The notes below the pieces were generated by a model, which had not been told where the DNA came from, ran no database searches, and saw only the letters and a program-made list of their open reading frames with translations. The translations under genes and the position numbers were made by a program. Source: Thermobaculum terrenum ATCC BAA-798 (GTDB lineage: Bacteria; Chloroflexota; Chloroflexia; Thermobaculales; Thermobaculaceae). Taken from it: a DNA stretch of 64,000 bases. Shown in pieces: positions 26,873 through 35,444 of this stretch (position 1 is the first letter of the stretch; every line of letters starts with the position of its first letter). Location: positions 620,001 through 684,000 of the forward strand of contig NC_013525.1 in the NCBI RefSeq assembly GCF_000025005.1. The letters run 5' to 3'.

Positions 26873-27118
26873 ATGTATGGTGGACCTGCTAAGCCTAAGA
26901 CCGACGAGAAAACTTTCGATAGAGATCCAGTTGGAGATTACAAGCTCACACACCGCATGGCCGAGATATCTGAAAAACTGATGTCTACTCCTGACCAGGT
27001 GGTAGACTTGGATGCTCCTTGCCCAGCCTGTGGCGGTCCCCTGGCTGGTAAGGCTAACCCCTATAGTCGTACAATCTCGATATGGTGCCTTAACTGTACG
27101 TTTCGTATAAATCGCTAA
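26873..27118 (+). CDS. Small zinc-ribbon protein trailing the liv operon
   Basis: An 81-residue protein not known to me. It has a charged helical N-terminal half and a C-terminal treble-clef or ribbon-like motif CPACGGPL...WCLNCTFRI (cysteines at about 50, 53, 72 and 75) that should bind one zinc. It starts 4 bases after livF and is surely on the same transcript. Possibly nucleic-acid or protein binding. Confidence 0.65.
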   Translation: MYGGPAKPKTDEKTFDRDPVGDYKLTHRMAEISEKLMSTPDQVVDLDAPCPACGGPLAGKANPYSRTISIWCLNCTFRINR

Positions 27119-27125
27119 GGAGTAT

Positions 27126-27371
27126 GTGGAAGTGGCTTCTACTTTGGATCTGGTGAGCTTCAACGTACCTGGAATGACACAGGATAGTGATCGATCCGCA
27201 GTCTATAGTTCTCTAGATGGGGTGCCTGGGATAGAGGAAGTGGTGATAAACTTGCCCGCACGCTTGGTGCAGGTGAAATACGATCCAGAAGAAGTCTCGC
27301 CCGAAGAGATAAAGGCATTAATAGAATCCACTGGGCTGATGGTACAGCGCTACTCCAACGGCTATAGGTAA
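27126..27371 (+). CDS. HMA-fold protein lacking the metal-binding cysteines
   Basis: The 81-residue protein has the heavy-metal-associated domain pattern: LVSFNVPGMTQDSDRSAVYSSLDGVPGIEEVVINLPARLVQVKYDPEEVSPEEIKALIESTG. In metal-binding members the loop after GMT reads CxxC; here it is QDSD, so classical copper binding is unlikely. Start either GTG at 27126 (3 bases after AAGGAG) or GTG at 27132 (9 bases after), the latter giving better spacing. Last gene of the liv transcript. Confidence 0.72.
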   Translation: MEVASTLDLVSFNVPGMTQDSDRSAVYSSLDGVPGIEEVVINLPARLVQVKYDPEEVSPEEIKALIESTGLMVQRYSNGYR

Positions 27372-27471
27372 AGAAGACGATATAGAATCCTTTTTCAGGA
27401 CTGGCATACTCATTGCTATACTAAGCTGTGGCACTTCTCCCAATTAGAAGATTGTATTAGGAGGTTTTTGC

Positions 27472-28269
27472 GTGCGACTTAGAGTTGGAGTGCAGATCAA
27501 GCCACAGCATGCTGATTATGATCAGATCAGAGATGCCTGGATAAGAGCAGAGAATATAGGTGCAGACGTACTTTATAACTGGGACCATTTCTTTCCACTT
27601 TCGGGAGATCCTAACGGCAAGCACTTCGAGTGTTGGACTATGCTGGCCGGTATGGCCGAGGTAACGAAGCGAGTGGAGCTTGGCGCCCTGGTGACCTGCA
27701 ATTCCTACAGGAACCCTAATCTGCTCGCAGACATGGCCCGTACGGTGGACCATATATCTAAAGGAAGACTCATCCTTGGTATCGGTGCGGGATGGTTTGA
27801 AAAAGATTACAGAGAGTATGGTTACGAGTTTGGAACCGCTGCTAGCAGGCTGAAGGATCTGGAAAGGTCGCTGCCTATAATCATTGAGCGCTGGAAAAAG
27901 CTTAATCCGGGTCCAGTTAGAGGTCGCATACCCATTCTCATAGGTGGCAGTGGTAGAAAGGTGACTCTCCGCCTAGTAGCGCAGTACGCAGATGCCTGGA
28001 ACGGTTTTGGCACTCCCGATGAGGCCAGGGAGTTGAATAAAGTCATAGATGAATGGTGTGAAAAGGTGGGGAGAGACCCCAGCGAGATAGAACGTTCCAT
28101 AATGATAGGTGATGAGTGGGTAGACAAGGCGGATTACTACGTGGAAGCTGGTGTAACCCATCTGATAGTGGGCGCTGATGGCCCTGATTATAACCTCGAG
28201 CCGCTAGCTAAGCTGGTCGAGTGGCGTAACAGTAGACAGCCTGTTGTAGAGGAAGCAGCCAGTCGATAG
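27472..28269 (+). CDS. LLM-class (luciferase-like) F420/flavin-dependent oxidoreductase
   Basis: The 265-residue TIM-barrel protein belongs to the bacterial luciferase-like superfamily: WDHFFPLSGDP near residue 37, LGALVTCNSYRNPNLLADMARTVDHISKGRLILGIGAGWFEKDYREYGYEF in the middle, and ILIGGSGRKVTLRLVAQYADAWN. The GIGAGW and IGGSG blocks are those of F420-dependent members. The substrate is unknown. GTG start with TAGGAGG upstream; a palindromic terminator follows. Confidence 0.88.
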   Translation: MRLRVGVQIKPQHADYDQIRDAWIRAENIGADVLYNWDHFFPLSGDPNGKHFECWTMLAGMAEVTKRVELGALVTCNSYRNPNLLADMARTVDHISKGRLILGIGAGWFEKDYREYGYEFGTAASRLKDLERSLPIIIERWKKLNPGPVRGRIPILIGGSGRKVTLRLVAQYADAWNGFGTPDEARELNKVIDEWCEKVGRDPSEIERSIMIGDEWVDKADYYVEAGVTHLIVGADGPDYNLEPLAKLVEWRNSRQPVVEEAASR

Positions 28270-28299
28270 GTCCCAGTGATTCATTCTTAGTATACTTAT

Positions 28300-28330
28300 T
28301 ACCACCAGGATATCCTGGTGGTATATTTTT
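28300..28330 (+). terminator. Palindromic terminator after the LLM oxidoreductase
   Basis: A 24-base perfect palindrome (28300-28323, centre ATAT) is followed by TATTTTTG. Confidence 0.85.
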
Positions 28331-28449
28331 GTCCGGGGTCCTAATAGGAACTCACGGATTATTTATGCTATCCTATTTGCAAGTAGATGTCACTATAGTT
28401 GTCGATAAAAGTCTTCTCACCAAAAGTAAATTTTGCTAGGGGAGCGGGA

Positions 28450-29829
28450 ATGAAAAAGGCTTTACTCGGAATAGGACTCTTAGGATCGGTAGGAGCTTTG
28501 GTTGCATTGCAGGCAACGCGCAGAGGAGGGGGCTATTACTCAAGCAACAACTCTACTCGGGTGGTAGTACTAGGAGCAGGGTTCGGAGGGCTGGCAGCTG
28601 CAAGAACCTTAGCTCGCAACAGAGATGGCCTAGATCTGGATGTATTACTGGTGGATCGCGCTAACTTCCACCTGTTTACGCCCATACTCTATCAAGTCGC
28701 GACTGGGGGGGTTGAACCGGATAACGTTACCCATCCAGTAAGGTATGCTACTCAGGCCGATGGCTTCCGCTTTCAGGAAAGCAATGTGCAGAAGATATCT
28801 GTAGAAGATAAGTGCGTCTACACGGATGACGGCCCAATCTACTATGACTATCTGGTTGTAGCTCTAGGAGCGACCAATAACTTCTTTGGTCTTGCCAGTG
28901 CAGAGGAAAATTCGTTTACTTTGAAGACGATTAGCGATGGCATAGAGCTGCGCAATCATATCATAGATGCCTTTGAACGCGCCGAGGTAGAGCAGGATCC
29001 TGAGGTCCGCCGCAGGTTGCTGACTTTCGTGATTGTAGGGGCTGGTCCTACTGGAGTGGAGCTCGCAGCATCCCTACGTGACCTGGCGAGCCACGTACTT
29101 CTCAAGGAATATCCCGGGATAGATCCTGGTGAGGTGAGGGTCGTATTGGTTGAGGCCCTGGATCGTATACTCCTTGCTTTGGATGATCAGCTGCGCCAGA
29201 ACGCTATGAAGACCCTACAATCGAAGGGCGTAGAAGTTCTTCTCAACACTCCTGTGGCTGATGTAGAGAAGGGTGGAGTGCGCATCAAGGATGGGAGCTT
29301 CATACCGAGCGAGACGGTAGTATGGACGGCAGGTGTGAAGGCCAATCCATTGGTCGCTGATCTGCCAGGAGAGAAAGGCAGGGATGGCAGGGTCAGAGTT
29401 AATGACTTCATGCAGTTGCCTGACCACCCTGAGATATATGTGATTGGTGACTGTGCGATGTACTTTATGCCCGGTGAGCAGAGGCCACTTCCCCCCAACG
29501 CGCCTGTGGCGATTGCTGGTGGAAAGACTGCAGCTATTAATATAATTCATACCCTAAAGAACGAACCGCTGGAGCCTTTGAAGTACAAGTACCAGGGTGA
29601 GCTCGTCAGCCTGGGGAAGAACAATGCTGTGGCCAACATAATGGGTATAAAGTTCAGCGGGTTCATAGGATGGCTCGTGTGGCGCGCTGTGTACCTGTAT
29701 AAGCTCGAAGGCTTCAAGAACAAGGCAAGCGTGCTGGTGGACTGGCTGTTTGGAGTATTTGACAGAAGGGAGACTAGTAAATTACCTGTTACACCTTCCA
29801 AAGTGCCAAGCGAGTCAGTAGCAGAATAG
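28450..29829 (+). CDS. ndh: Type II NADH dehydrogenase (NDH-2)
   Basis: Non-proton-pumping NADH:quinone oxidoreductase with FAD. A hydrophobic N-terminus (about 4-18) is followed by the FAD motif VVVLGAGFGGLAAARTLA (about 38-55), LYQVATGGV, the second Rossmann motif VIVGAGPTGVELAASLRDL (about 195-213), the FAD ribityl block EIYVIGDCA and VAIAGGKTAA. A C-terminal amphipathic/membrane-binding region follows (GFIGWLVWRAVYLYKLEGF). Start placed at 28450 after AGGGGAGCGGG; the open frame extends to 28399. Confidence 0.93.
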   Translation: MKKALLGIGLLGSVGALVALQATRRGGGYYSSNNSTRVVVLGAGFGGLAAARTLARNRDGLDLDVLLVDRANFHLFTPILYQVATGGVEPDNVTHPVRYATQADGFRFQESNVQKISVEDKCVYTDDGPIYYDYLVVALGATNNFFGLASAEENSFTLKTISDGIELRNHIIDAFERAEVEQDPEVRRRLLTFVIVGAGPTGVELAASLRDLASHVLLKEYPGIDPGEVRVVLVEALDRILLALDDQLRQNAMKTLQSKGVEVLLNTPVADVEKGGVRIKDGSFIPSETVVWTAGVKANPLVADLPGEKGRDGRVRVNDFMQLPDHPEIYVIGDCAMYFMPGEQRPLPPNAPVAIAGGKTAAINIIHTLKNEPLEPLKYKYQGELVSLGKNNAVANIMGIKFSGFIGWLVWRAVYLYKLEGFKNKASVLVDWLFGVFDRRETSKLPVTPSKVPSESVAE

Positions 29830-29852
29830 CTTATACATTCTGTAACAAATTA

Positions 29853-29888
29853 CATAAGGGGTGGTCATATTCCACCCCTTATGCTTTC
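29853..29888 (+). terminator. Terminator after ndh
   Basis: A 12-bp stem (29853-29864 with 29872-29883), a 7-base loop and a short CTTTCTG tail. Confidence 0.7.
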
Positions 29889-29939
29889 TGTTGATGTAGA
29901 ATTTTTATAAATACAAGAGAACAATTTGTTGAGCGTTCT

Positions 29940-32243
29940 ATGCTACAGGTTATAGATCTCGAGATAATTCTAGATGGAAAGCCCATACTCTCCGGCGTAA
30001 GCTTCAAGGTTAATGCCGGAGAAAAGGTAGCCTTGGTCGGGGCCAATGGCGCTGGTAAGAGCACTCTTCTCAAGGCGATCAGCGGCGAACTACAGCCCTC
30101 TGGAGGCAAGATAGTTCTTCTGCCAGGGCTCAAAGTTGGCTATCTGCCTCAGGACAGCTTCATAGTCTCCAGCAGAACTCTCCATGACGAGATGCTTTCA
30201 GTGTTTGGAGAGGTGCTGGAGATAGAGTCCAAGCAGCGCAAGCTCGAACAGGAGATGTCCGCGCTTACAGGGGAAGAGCTGGACCGGCTGCTTGTCGAGT
30301 ACCAGCGACTCAGCTCTGAGTTTGAGAGGCTTGGGGGCTACACGATCGAGAGGGAAGTGGGCAAGGTGCTACATGGCTTGGGATTCACGCCCAACGATCT
30401 CTCAAGGGTGGTATCGAATTTCAGCGGTGGATGGAAGAGTCGTGTAGCGCTTGCCAAGGTATTGCTGGAGGAGCCAGATATCCTTCTACTGGATGAGCCT
30501 ACCAATCATCTGGATCTACATGCTATCGAGTGGCTTGAAGATTTTCTAATACGCTACAAAGGTGCTGTGATCCTTGTCTCGCACGATCGATATCTCTTGG
30601 ATAAGTTGACTACTCGTACTATCGAGCTACAGGATGGTAAAGCCACAGATTATCAAGGTAACTACAGCTGGTATGTTGCTGAGAAGGAGCGAAGGCTTCA
30701 GGATCAGCTTGAGTCCTTTCAAAGACAGCAGAAGTATCTTGAGAGGCAGAGGGCTTTTATAGAGCGATTTCGTTACAAGGCGACCAAAGCCAGAGCGGTC
30801 CAGAGCCGAGAGAAGATGCTTCAGAAGCTAGAGAAGGTCGAAGCACCAAAGATCTTCTCAAGAAAGATAGCCTTCAAGTTCAACTATGCTGGTCACAGTG
30901 GTCGGGAAGTATTTGCTCTGAAGAACATCTCCAAGTCTTATGGCTCTCACAAGATCCTGGAAGGCATAGATCTCCTTGTAGAGCGCGGTGACAAGATTGC
31001 CATAATAGGGCCTAATGGGAGTGGTAAAACTACCCTTCTGAAAATACTGGCAGGCATGGAAGAGCCTTCCTCCGGATCGATACACCTTGGATATAACGTC
31101 AGGCTCGGATATTATGACCAACATCAGGCAGAGATTCTGCAGAGTGACAAGACCATATATGACCTGGTTCTGGAGCAAGCCCCACAGGGATGGACAGTCA
31201 CTGATATCCGCGACCTGCTTGGTAGGTTCCTATTTAGAGGCGATGATGTAGAGAAGTACATATCCGTGCTCAGTGGTGGTGAGAGAAGCAGGCTCGCATT
31301 GCTCCTGCTGCTGCTAAGACCTGTAAATACGCTGCTTCTGGATGAGCCCACAAACCATCTGGATATAGCTAGCAAGGAGGTGTTAGAGTCTGCTATTCGT
31401 GAGTTCCCTGGTACTTGCGTAGTAGTATCTCACGATCGATACTTTATAGATAAATTTGCCCAGAAGATAATCGTTGTAGAAGATACGCATATTACACCAT
31501 ACTTGGGCAACTACACAGATTATAAGGCTAAGGTGTCTGAGGTTAAGCTGGAGGTAAGTACTAAGCCTGCCCCAAGTCAGGCGCAGCATAAAGCTAACAG
31601 AAAGCCCAAGGCTAAGGAAAGAGAGATCCTTAGACTGCGTGCACAAGTTCAAGATCTTGAAACTGAGATCAGCGATACTGAGGATCGCCTCCAGGAGCTA
31701 CAAGCTCACCTTGAGGATGATAGCTTGTACCAGGATCGAGAGCACTATTATTCTCTCCTATCTGAGTATGGAGAGCTTCAAGGTAGGCTGCAGGACCTAA
31801 ATGAGCGTTGGGAAAAGAAGGCTTCCTTGCTAGAGCAGTTGGAAATGCTGGGATCTGCATCCTTTGAGCCCGATGAGTTAGAGCCTGAGGCACAGAGAAG
31901 GCTGAGGGAACTCAAGAACGCATTGGAAGACCCTGCCCTATACGAAAATCAGGGTGAGCTCGCAGCTGTACTTCAGGAATACTTGACTCTGAGCAAAAGT
32001 AATGAATTCCGTCCATCTAGTCAGGTAGATAGCCAAGCAGAACGTGGAGATTCTCAGGGAGATAATCCAGAAGCTGTTGCTGAGTCTATCCGTGCCCGCC
32101 TGTCAGAGATAGAAAGAGTGCTTATGGACCCTGGCATTTTCCTTGATGAACATAGATCTAGATTGATCATCGAAGAGTACACCGAGTTGCAAAAGCACTT
32201 GGAGAATCTATTGCAGGGTGGTAACTTTGACGGTAAGAAGTGA
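29940..32243 (+). CDS. ABC-F family ATPase with an extended, repeated C-terminal region
   Basis: ABC-F proteins have two ATPase domains on one chain, no membrane part, and act on the ribosome in translation or antibiotic protection. First domain: Walker A GANGAGKST (about 34-42), signature FSGGWKSRVALA, Walker B LLLDEPTNHLD. A charged linker follows (about 240-310). Second domain: GPNGSGKTT (about 357-365), LSGGERSRLALL, LLLDEPTNHLD. The usual ABC-F C-terminal coiled coil is here expanded to about 220 residues with three similar units: LEDDSLYQDREHYYSLLSEY, LEDPALYENQGELAAVLQEY and LMDPGIFLDEHRSRLIIEEY. At 767 residues it is longer than typical members. No Shine-Dalgarno is evident. It overlaps the next gene by 26 bases. 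Confidence 0.9.
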   Translation: MLQVIDLEIILDGKPILSGVSFKVNAGEKVALVGANGAGKSTLLKAISGELQPSGGKIVLLPGLKVGYLPQDSFIVSSRTLHDEMLSVFGEVLEIESKQRKLEQEMSALTGEELDRLLVEYQRLSSEFERLGGYTIEREVGKVLHGLGFTPNDLSRVVSNFSGGWKSRVALAKVLLEEPDILLLDEPTNHLDLHAIEWLEDFLIRYKGAVILVSHDRYLLDKLTTRTIELQDGKATDYQGNYSWYVAEKERRLQDQLESFQRQQKYLERQRAFIERFRYKATKARAVQSREKMLQKLEKVEAPKIFSRKIAFKFNYAGHSGREVFALKNISKSYGSHKILEGIDLLVERGDKIAIIGPNGSGKTTLLKILAGMEEPSSGSIHLGYNVRLGYYDQHQAEILQSDKTIYDLVLEQAPQGWTVTDIRDLLGRFLFRGDDVEKYISVLSGGERSRLALLLLLLRPVNTLLLDEPTNHLDIASKEVLESAIREFPGTCVVVSHDRYFIDKFAQKIIVVEDTHITPYLGNYTDYKAKVSEVKLEVSTKPAPSQAQHKANRKPKAKEREILRLRAQVQDLETEISDTEDRLQELQAHLEDDSLYQDREHYYSLLSEYGELQGRLQDLNERWEKKASLLEQLEMLGSASFEPDELEPEAQRRLRELKNALEDPALYENQGELAAVLQEYLTLSKSNEFRPSSQVDSQAERGDSQGDNPEAVAESIRARLSEIERVLMDPGIFLDEHRSRLIIEEYTELQKHLENLLQGGNFDGKK

Positions 32244-32943
32244 GTTCTCCTGGCGAATGGGAGACCTCAGGTACAAGCTCCTGATCTCGGGTTACATCCT
32301 GATAGATTTGAACGAGACAGAGCTCGATATAAGCTCAGGCAATAAAATCGTTTATTCGGCACCTGAGACTGTAATCGTGGAGTCTCCAACGCTGCTGCTT
32401 GACGGTAAGCTAAACGTGTACGAACAAAAAGTGTCCGGCAGACCTTCGAGAATAGGACGGATAGAACGTGGAAAGCTAATCCTGCCTATCAGTAAATCCC
32501 AAGCTACCAGTCTAGTTAGATTTGAACCAGTTGAGCAAGCAGTGTGCGTTAGCTGGGATGAATCTTTGGGCTGGGGATTCTTGCCCAGAGATGATCAGTC
32601 AGTGGCCGAACTAACAAAAGGTCTGTACGAAGCCGCATGTAGCTTGCATTGGATATTAGAGATGTCTGCCATCAGCTCTGGCCTAGATAGGCTAGCGAAT
32701 CTGCTGATACAGGTAGCTGATGAGCTAGGTGTACAGCAAGAGGATAGAATATGGCTCAAGGGCGTGCCTGACACAAAAGAGCTGGCGGTGTTAGCAGGGG
32801 TCTCCAAGGAGAGCGCTGCGATAAATCTGGAATGGCTGATACATCAGGGGATTTTATCTAGGGAAGATGGTAAGTTATTCTTACATTCGCTTGAGCGACT
32901 ACGAGAACTCGTGTCACGACAGGATGAGAACAAGGCTGAGTAG
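32218..32943 (+). CDS. Crp/Fnr-like winged-helix protein overlapping the ABC-F gene
   Basis: The N-terminal half (about 15-115) is beta-rich and could be a degenerate jelly-roll sensor. The middle is helical, and the C-terminal part (about 155-235) looks like a Crp-type helix-turn-helix: LDRLANLLIQVADELGV, then ELAVLAGVSKESAAINLEWLIHQGILSREDGKLFL. I see no convincing cyclic-nucleotide or Fe-S site. The GTG at 32218 lies inside the ABC-F gene; an internal ATG at 32257 is the alternative start just past it. Translational coupling suggests it controls or accompanies the ABC-F protein. Confidence 0.6.
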   Translation: MVTLTVRSEFSWRMGDLRYKLLISGYILIDLNETELDISSGNKIVYSAPETVIVESPTLLLDGKLNVYEQKVSGRPSRIGRIERGKLILPISKSQATSLVRFEPVEQAVCVSWDESLGWGFLPRDDQSVAELTKGLYEAACSLHWILEMSAISSGLDRLANLLIQVADELGVQQEDRIWLKGVPDTKELAVLAGVSKESAAINLEWLIHQGILSREDGKLFLHSLERLRELVSRQDENKAE

Positions 32944-32947
32944 ATTG

Positions 32948-35305
32948 CTAAGTGTTTTCCTGACTTATTCTTCTAGCCCATTGCTCTTCGGTGTATAACC
33001 GGTATCGGTACTCACCTGACTGTAGAGCTTCTATATATATACTTTGTCCCGGTGTGACTTGGTGAGATCTCATGAACATGCGTAGTCCGGATATATGTGA
33101 TCTACCTCTGCGTAGCCTGTAGGTATGTGTCGACTCTTGTGTGTCGCCGCACTTCGCCACTATCTCTCCTTCAGAGGGGAATATAGTGTGAAGATCAGAG
33201 CTTACCGCTAGACTGCCACTTCTATAGGTAGATCTGCTGATTTGTATTCGAGCGACTATGCTTCCAGCAGGTGTCCTGACAAGCTCTCTCACGGTTTTCT
33301 GCAGTCTATGTCTAGATGATACAGACTTGGCGTCATACTCCTCCCCAAATAGCCAGTAGTTCTCTCTTATAGGGATAAACTTGGGGCTTGCTATTAGAAC
33401 CCTGCTGATGTCCTTGGGGTCGCGACCTATTGCTTCAGCTATCTCTTCTGCGTGCATAGGCTTTCCAACTGCCAGCATCAGGTTTTCTATTCCGGATTCC
33501 AGCTCTTTATCTATGGTGCCCCATTCGGTCAATCCGAATAATCCTCTGCCGAGGCGAATGAAATAAGGTTCTGTCAATAGTATGTTATGTATGCTCTCTG
33601 TACTTATAGGTTCTGGAGAGGTGCTATCTTGGAGGTGATCAATTACATGCTTAGTTATGGTCTTGTAATGAGCTGGTTTACCTATTTCCCTTAAAGCCAT
33701 GACTATATTGTCTATCTTAGTTCTCTTCCACTCCTGCAGCGCAACGTCTCCCGAAGGGGTAAGGTATAAGCTAGGGGTAGCTCTCACAAACTCCTCTAGT
33801 GAAAAGTTAGGGTAAGTAGTCTTTAATGTGACATAATCACTGTTTGAAGCCAGCAGCTCTTCAAAGCTCCTGATTGGCATGGGACTAAGCCTTTTGACCA
33901 GTAGCCCCTTCATGAGCTCTTGCAGGTCTTCTACCTGTTGCACTGGAGCTTCTCTGAGTGCGAACCTTCTGCCTTGAAGAGGGACTAATAAGTCACTGAC
34001 TTCAAAGAGGAAGCGTGCTACCCCCGCGGGATTCATATCAGCGACCTTGTACGTAGTGTGGAATCTATCCAGCAGGTACCTGAGAGTAGCAACTCCACCA
34101 ACCGCACTCATAGCTTCAACGGCAGGCGCGATCAATCTCGTTATCAGTTCAGCATTTTGTTTCCTAATGAGTCTTAGTCCTCGCTCTTCAAGCTGCCTTA
34201 CCCGCTCTTTGGATAGCTTCAGTTCTGCTCCTATCTCCTGAAGGGTGAGTATCTTGCCGCTTACTCCAAACCTGGCTTCGAGCACCCTTCGTACTCTGGG
34301 CGACTTAATAGTTTGGATGAGCTTTGTGATCTCTTTGTCCAGCTCTGTAATACTAACATCTTCTTGAGTGGTTTCAGAACTTAGCTCTACCTCTGCGGGG
34401 AGTTGTTCAGAATAGCTTTGTATAGCCTCTAATATCCTCTTTGCTGTTACCTTGCCAATTCTAGGAATCTCCTGGAGTCTCGAGAAATTCTCTCCAGTAA
34501 TGTCCCCTATAGTTTTGATGCCTGCTAGTTCTAACCTGTGAATGATCGACATCGACAGTGGCAGTTTCGATATTGGGTGTTCAGATATACCGCCGGGAAT
34601 CTTAATCCCGGCATCGTCTAACCTCTGCTTCTCTTCCTCTATGCTTCTCTTGTTGTCTGCGTCGCCTAGCTTTACAGCCTTGATCTCCTCCAGAGCAGCC
34701 TTACCTATTCCCTTGAGCTTTAGGAGCTCCTCATCTGTCAGCCTATATAACTGATCTGCTGTAAATATCCCAGCTCGCCGCAGGATACCCCTGATTCTAG
34801 GACTCAACTGCAGGTTTTCAAGACTATTATCGACCTCATGAGATTTGGATAATCTCAGCAGCTTCATCAAGTACTCTTCTGTGTACTGTTTTACGAGTGC
34901 CTGGGATCTGCCAACATAGCCGAGTATGGCCCTAATATAGAAAGTCGAGGCTGATGCCAGGTCTTGCACAGTAGTTATTCCCGCCGATGCTAGAGGGGTC
35001 TGTGCCCAACTGGGTAATCCAATGCTCGACAGACTGGTCTGAGACAGGTCTATGCCTTCGGATGCTACTTGCTGGAGCAGCATAGGATTAATAAATGGAT
35101 ACCTGACTTTATCTTCCTTGAAATCCAGCCCCTGTGATCGTAGTGTGTCTCTGATCTTTTGCAGCTCGGAATAGTTGACCCTAACTGTAGACAAGAACTC
35201 CTCTACCGTCACCTGGGATAATGATTCCAGGTTGCTGTATCCTGAGGTCCTTAGAGCTCTAGCTAGAGAAGGAGATATCTTGGCTAACTGGTCGTGAGGG
35301 TCCAT
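32948..35305 (-). CDS. Composite protein: four alpha-CTD-like domains, sigma region 4 and HARE-HTH domains
   Basis: A 785-residue chain built from modules usually found in separate transcription proteins. About 6-62 and 80-150: two divergent helix-hairpin-helix units. About 163-215: a clear RNA polymerase alpha C-terminal domain copy (LENLQLSPRIRGILRRAGIF, then LLKLKGIGKAALEEIKAV). About 243-300: a fourth copy (PISKLPLSMSIIHRLELAGI, then IPRIGKVTAKRILEAI). About 325-395: sigma-70 region 4 (VLEARFGVSGKILTLQEIG, then SKERVRQLEERGLRLIR). About 560-635 and 640-700: two HARE-HTH-type winged helices (MALREIGKPAHYKTITKHVI; LMLAVGKPMHAEEIAEAIG), relatives of the RNA polymerase delta subunit. The end is beta-rich. 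No nuclease or ATPase motif is seen. Probably DNA-binding; target unknown. Divergent from the purine permease. Confidence 0.82.
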   Translation of the reverse strand: MDPHDQLAKISPSLARALRTSGYSNLESLSQVTVEEFLSTVRVNYSELQKIRDTLRSQGLDFKEDKVRYPFINPMLLQQVASEGIDLSQTSLSSIGLPSWAQTPLASAGITTVQDLASASTFYIRAILGYVGRSQALVKQYTEEYLMKLLRLSKSHEVDNSLENLQLSPRIRGILRRAGIFTADQLYRLTDEELLKLKGIGKAALEEIKAVKLGDADNKRSIEEEKQRLDDAGIKIPGGISEHPISKLPLSMSIIHRLELAGIKTIGDITGENFSRLQEIPRIGKVTAKRILEAIQSYSEQLPAEVELSSETTQEDVSITELDKEITKLIQTIKSPRVRRVLEARFGVSGKILTLQEIGAELKLSKERVRQLEERGLRLIRKQNAELITRLIAPAVEAMSAVGGVATLRYLLDRFHTTYKVADMNPAGVARFLFEVSDLLVPLQGRRFALREAPVQQVEDLQELMKGLLVKRLSPMPIRSFEELLASNSDYVTLKTTYPNFSLEEFVRATPSLYLTPSGDVALQEWKRTKIDNIVMALREIGKPAHYKTITKHVIDHLQDSTSPEPISTESIHNILLTEPYFIRLGRGLFGLTEWGTIDKELESGIENLMLAVGKPMHAEEIAEAIGRDPKDISRVLIASPKFIPIRENYWLFGEEYDAKSVSSRHRLQKTVRELVRTPAGSIVARIQISRSTYRSGSLAVSSDLHTIFPSEGEIVAKCGDTQESTHTYRLRRGRSHISGLRMFMRSHQVTPGQSIYIEALQSGEYRYRLYTEEQWARRISQENT

Positions 35306-35355
35306 CTGAGGGGCCTTTCCGACTGAATATTGTCTAATCAGAATTATAACATCGA

Positions 35356-35391
35356 ACTGTTTGCAAACAGTAGCTTGCGAACACTTATAAT
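35356..35391 (+). promoter_or_regulatory. Palindromic operator overlapping the purine permease promoter
   Basis: ACTGTTTGCAAACAGT (35356-35371) is a perfect 16-bp palindrome. A related, imperfect copy (AGCTTGCGAACA) follows directly. A -10 box TATAAT lies at 35386-35391, and the palindrome covers the -35 position (TTGCAA, 35361-35366, 19-base spacer). A repressor bound here would block the permease and perhaps the divergent gene. Confidence 0.6.
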
Positions 35392-35444
35392 ACTTCTGTC
35401 TGAATACATATTATCTTATTATCTTTCAAGGAGAGGGGTACTCT

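Noticed and set aside
35306-35444. Possible purine riboswitch before the purine permease
   Set aside because: The conserved purine aptamer loops are missing; the region shows DNA palindromes and a promoter instead.
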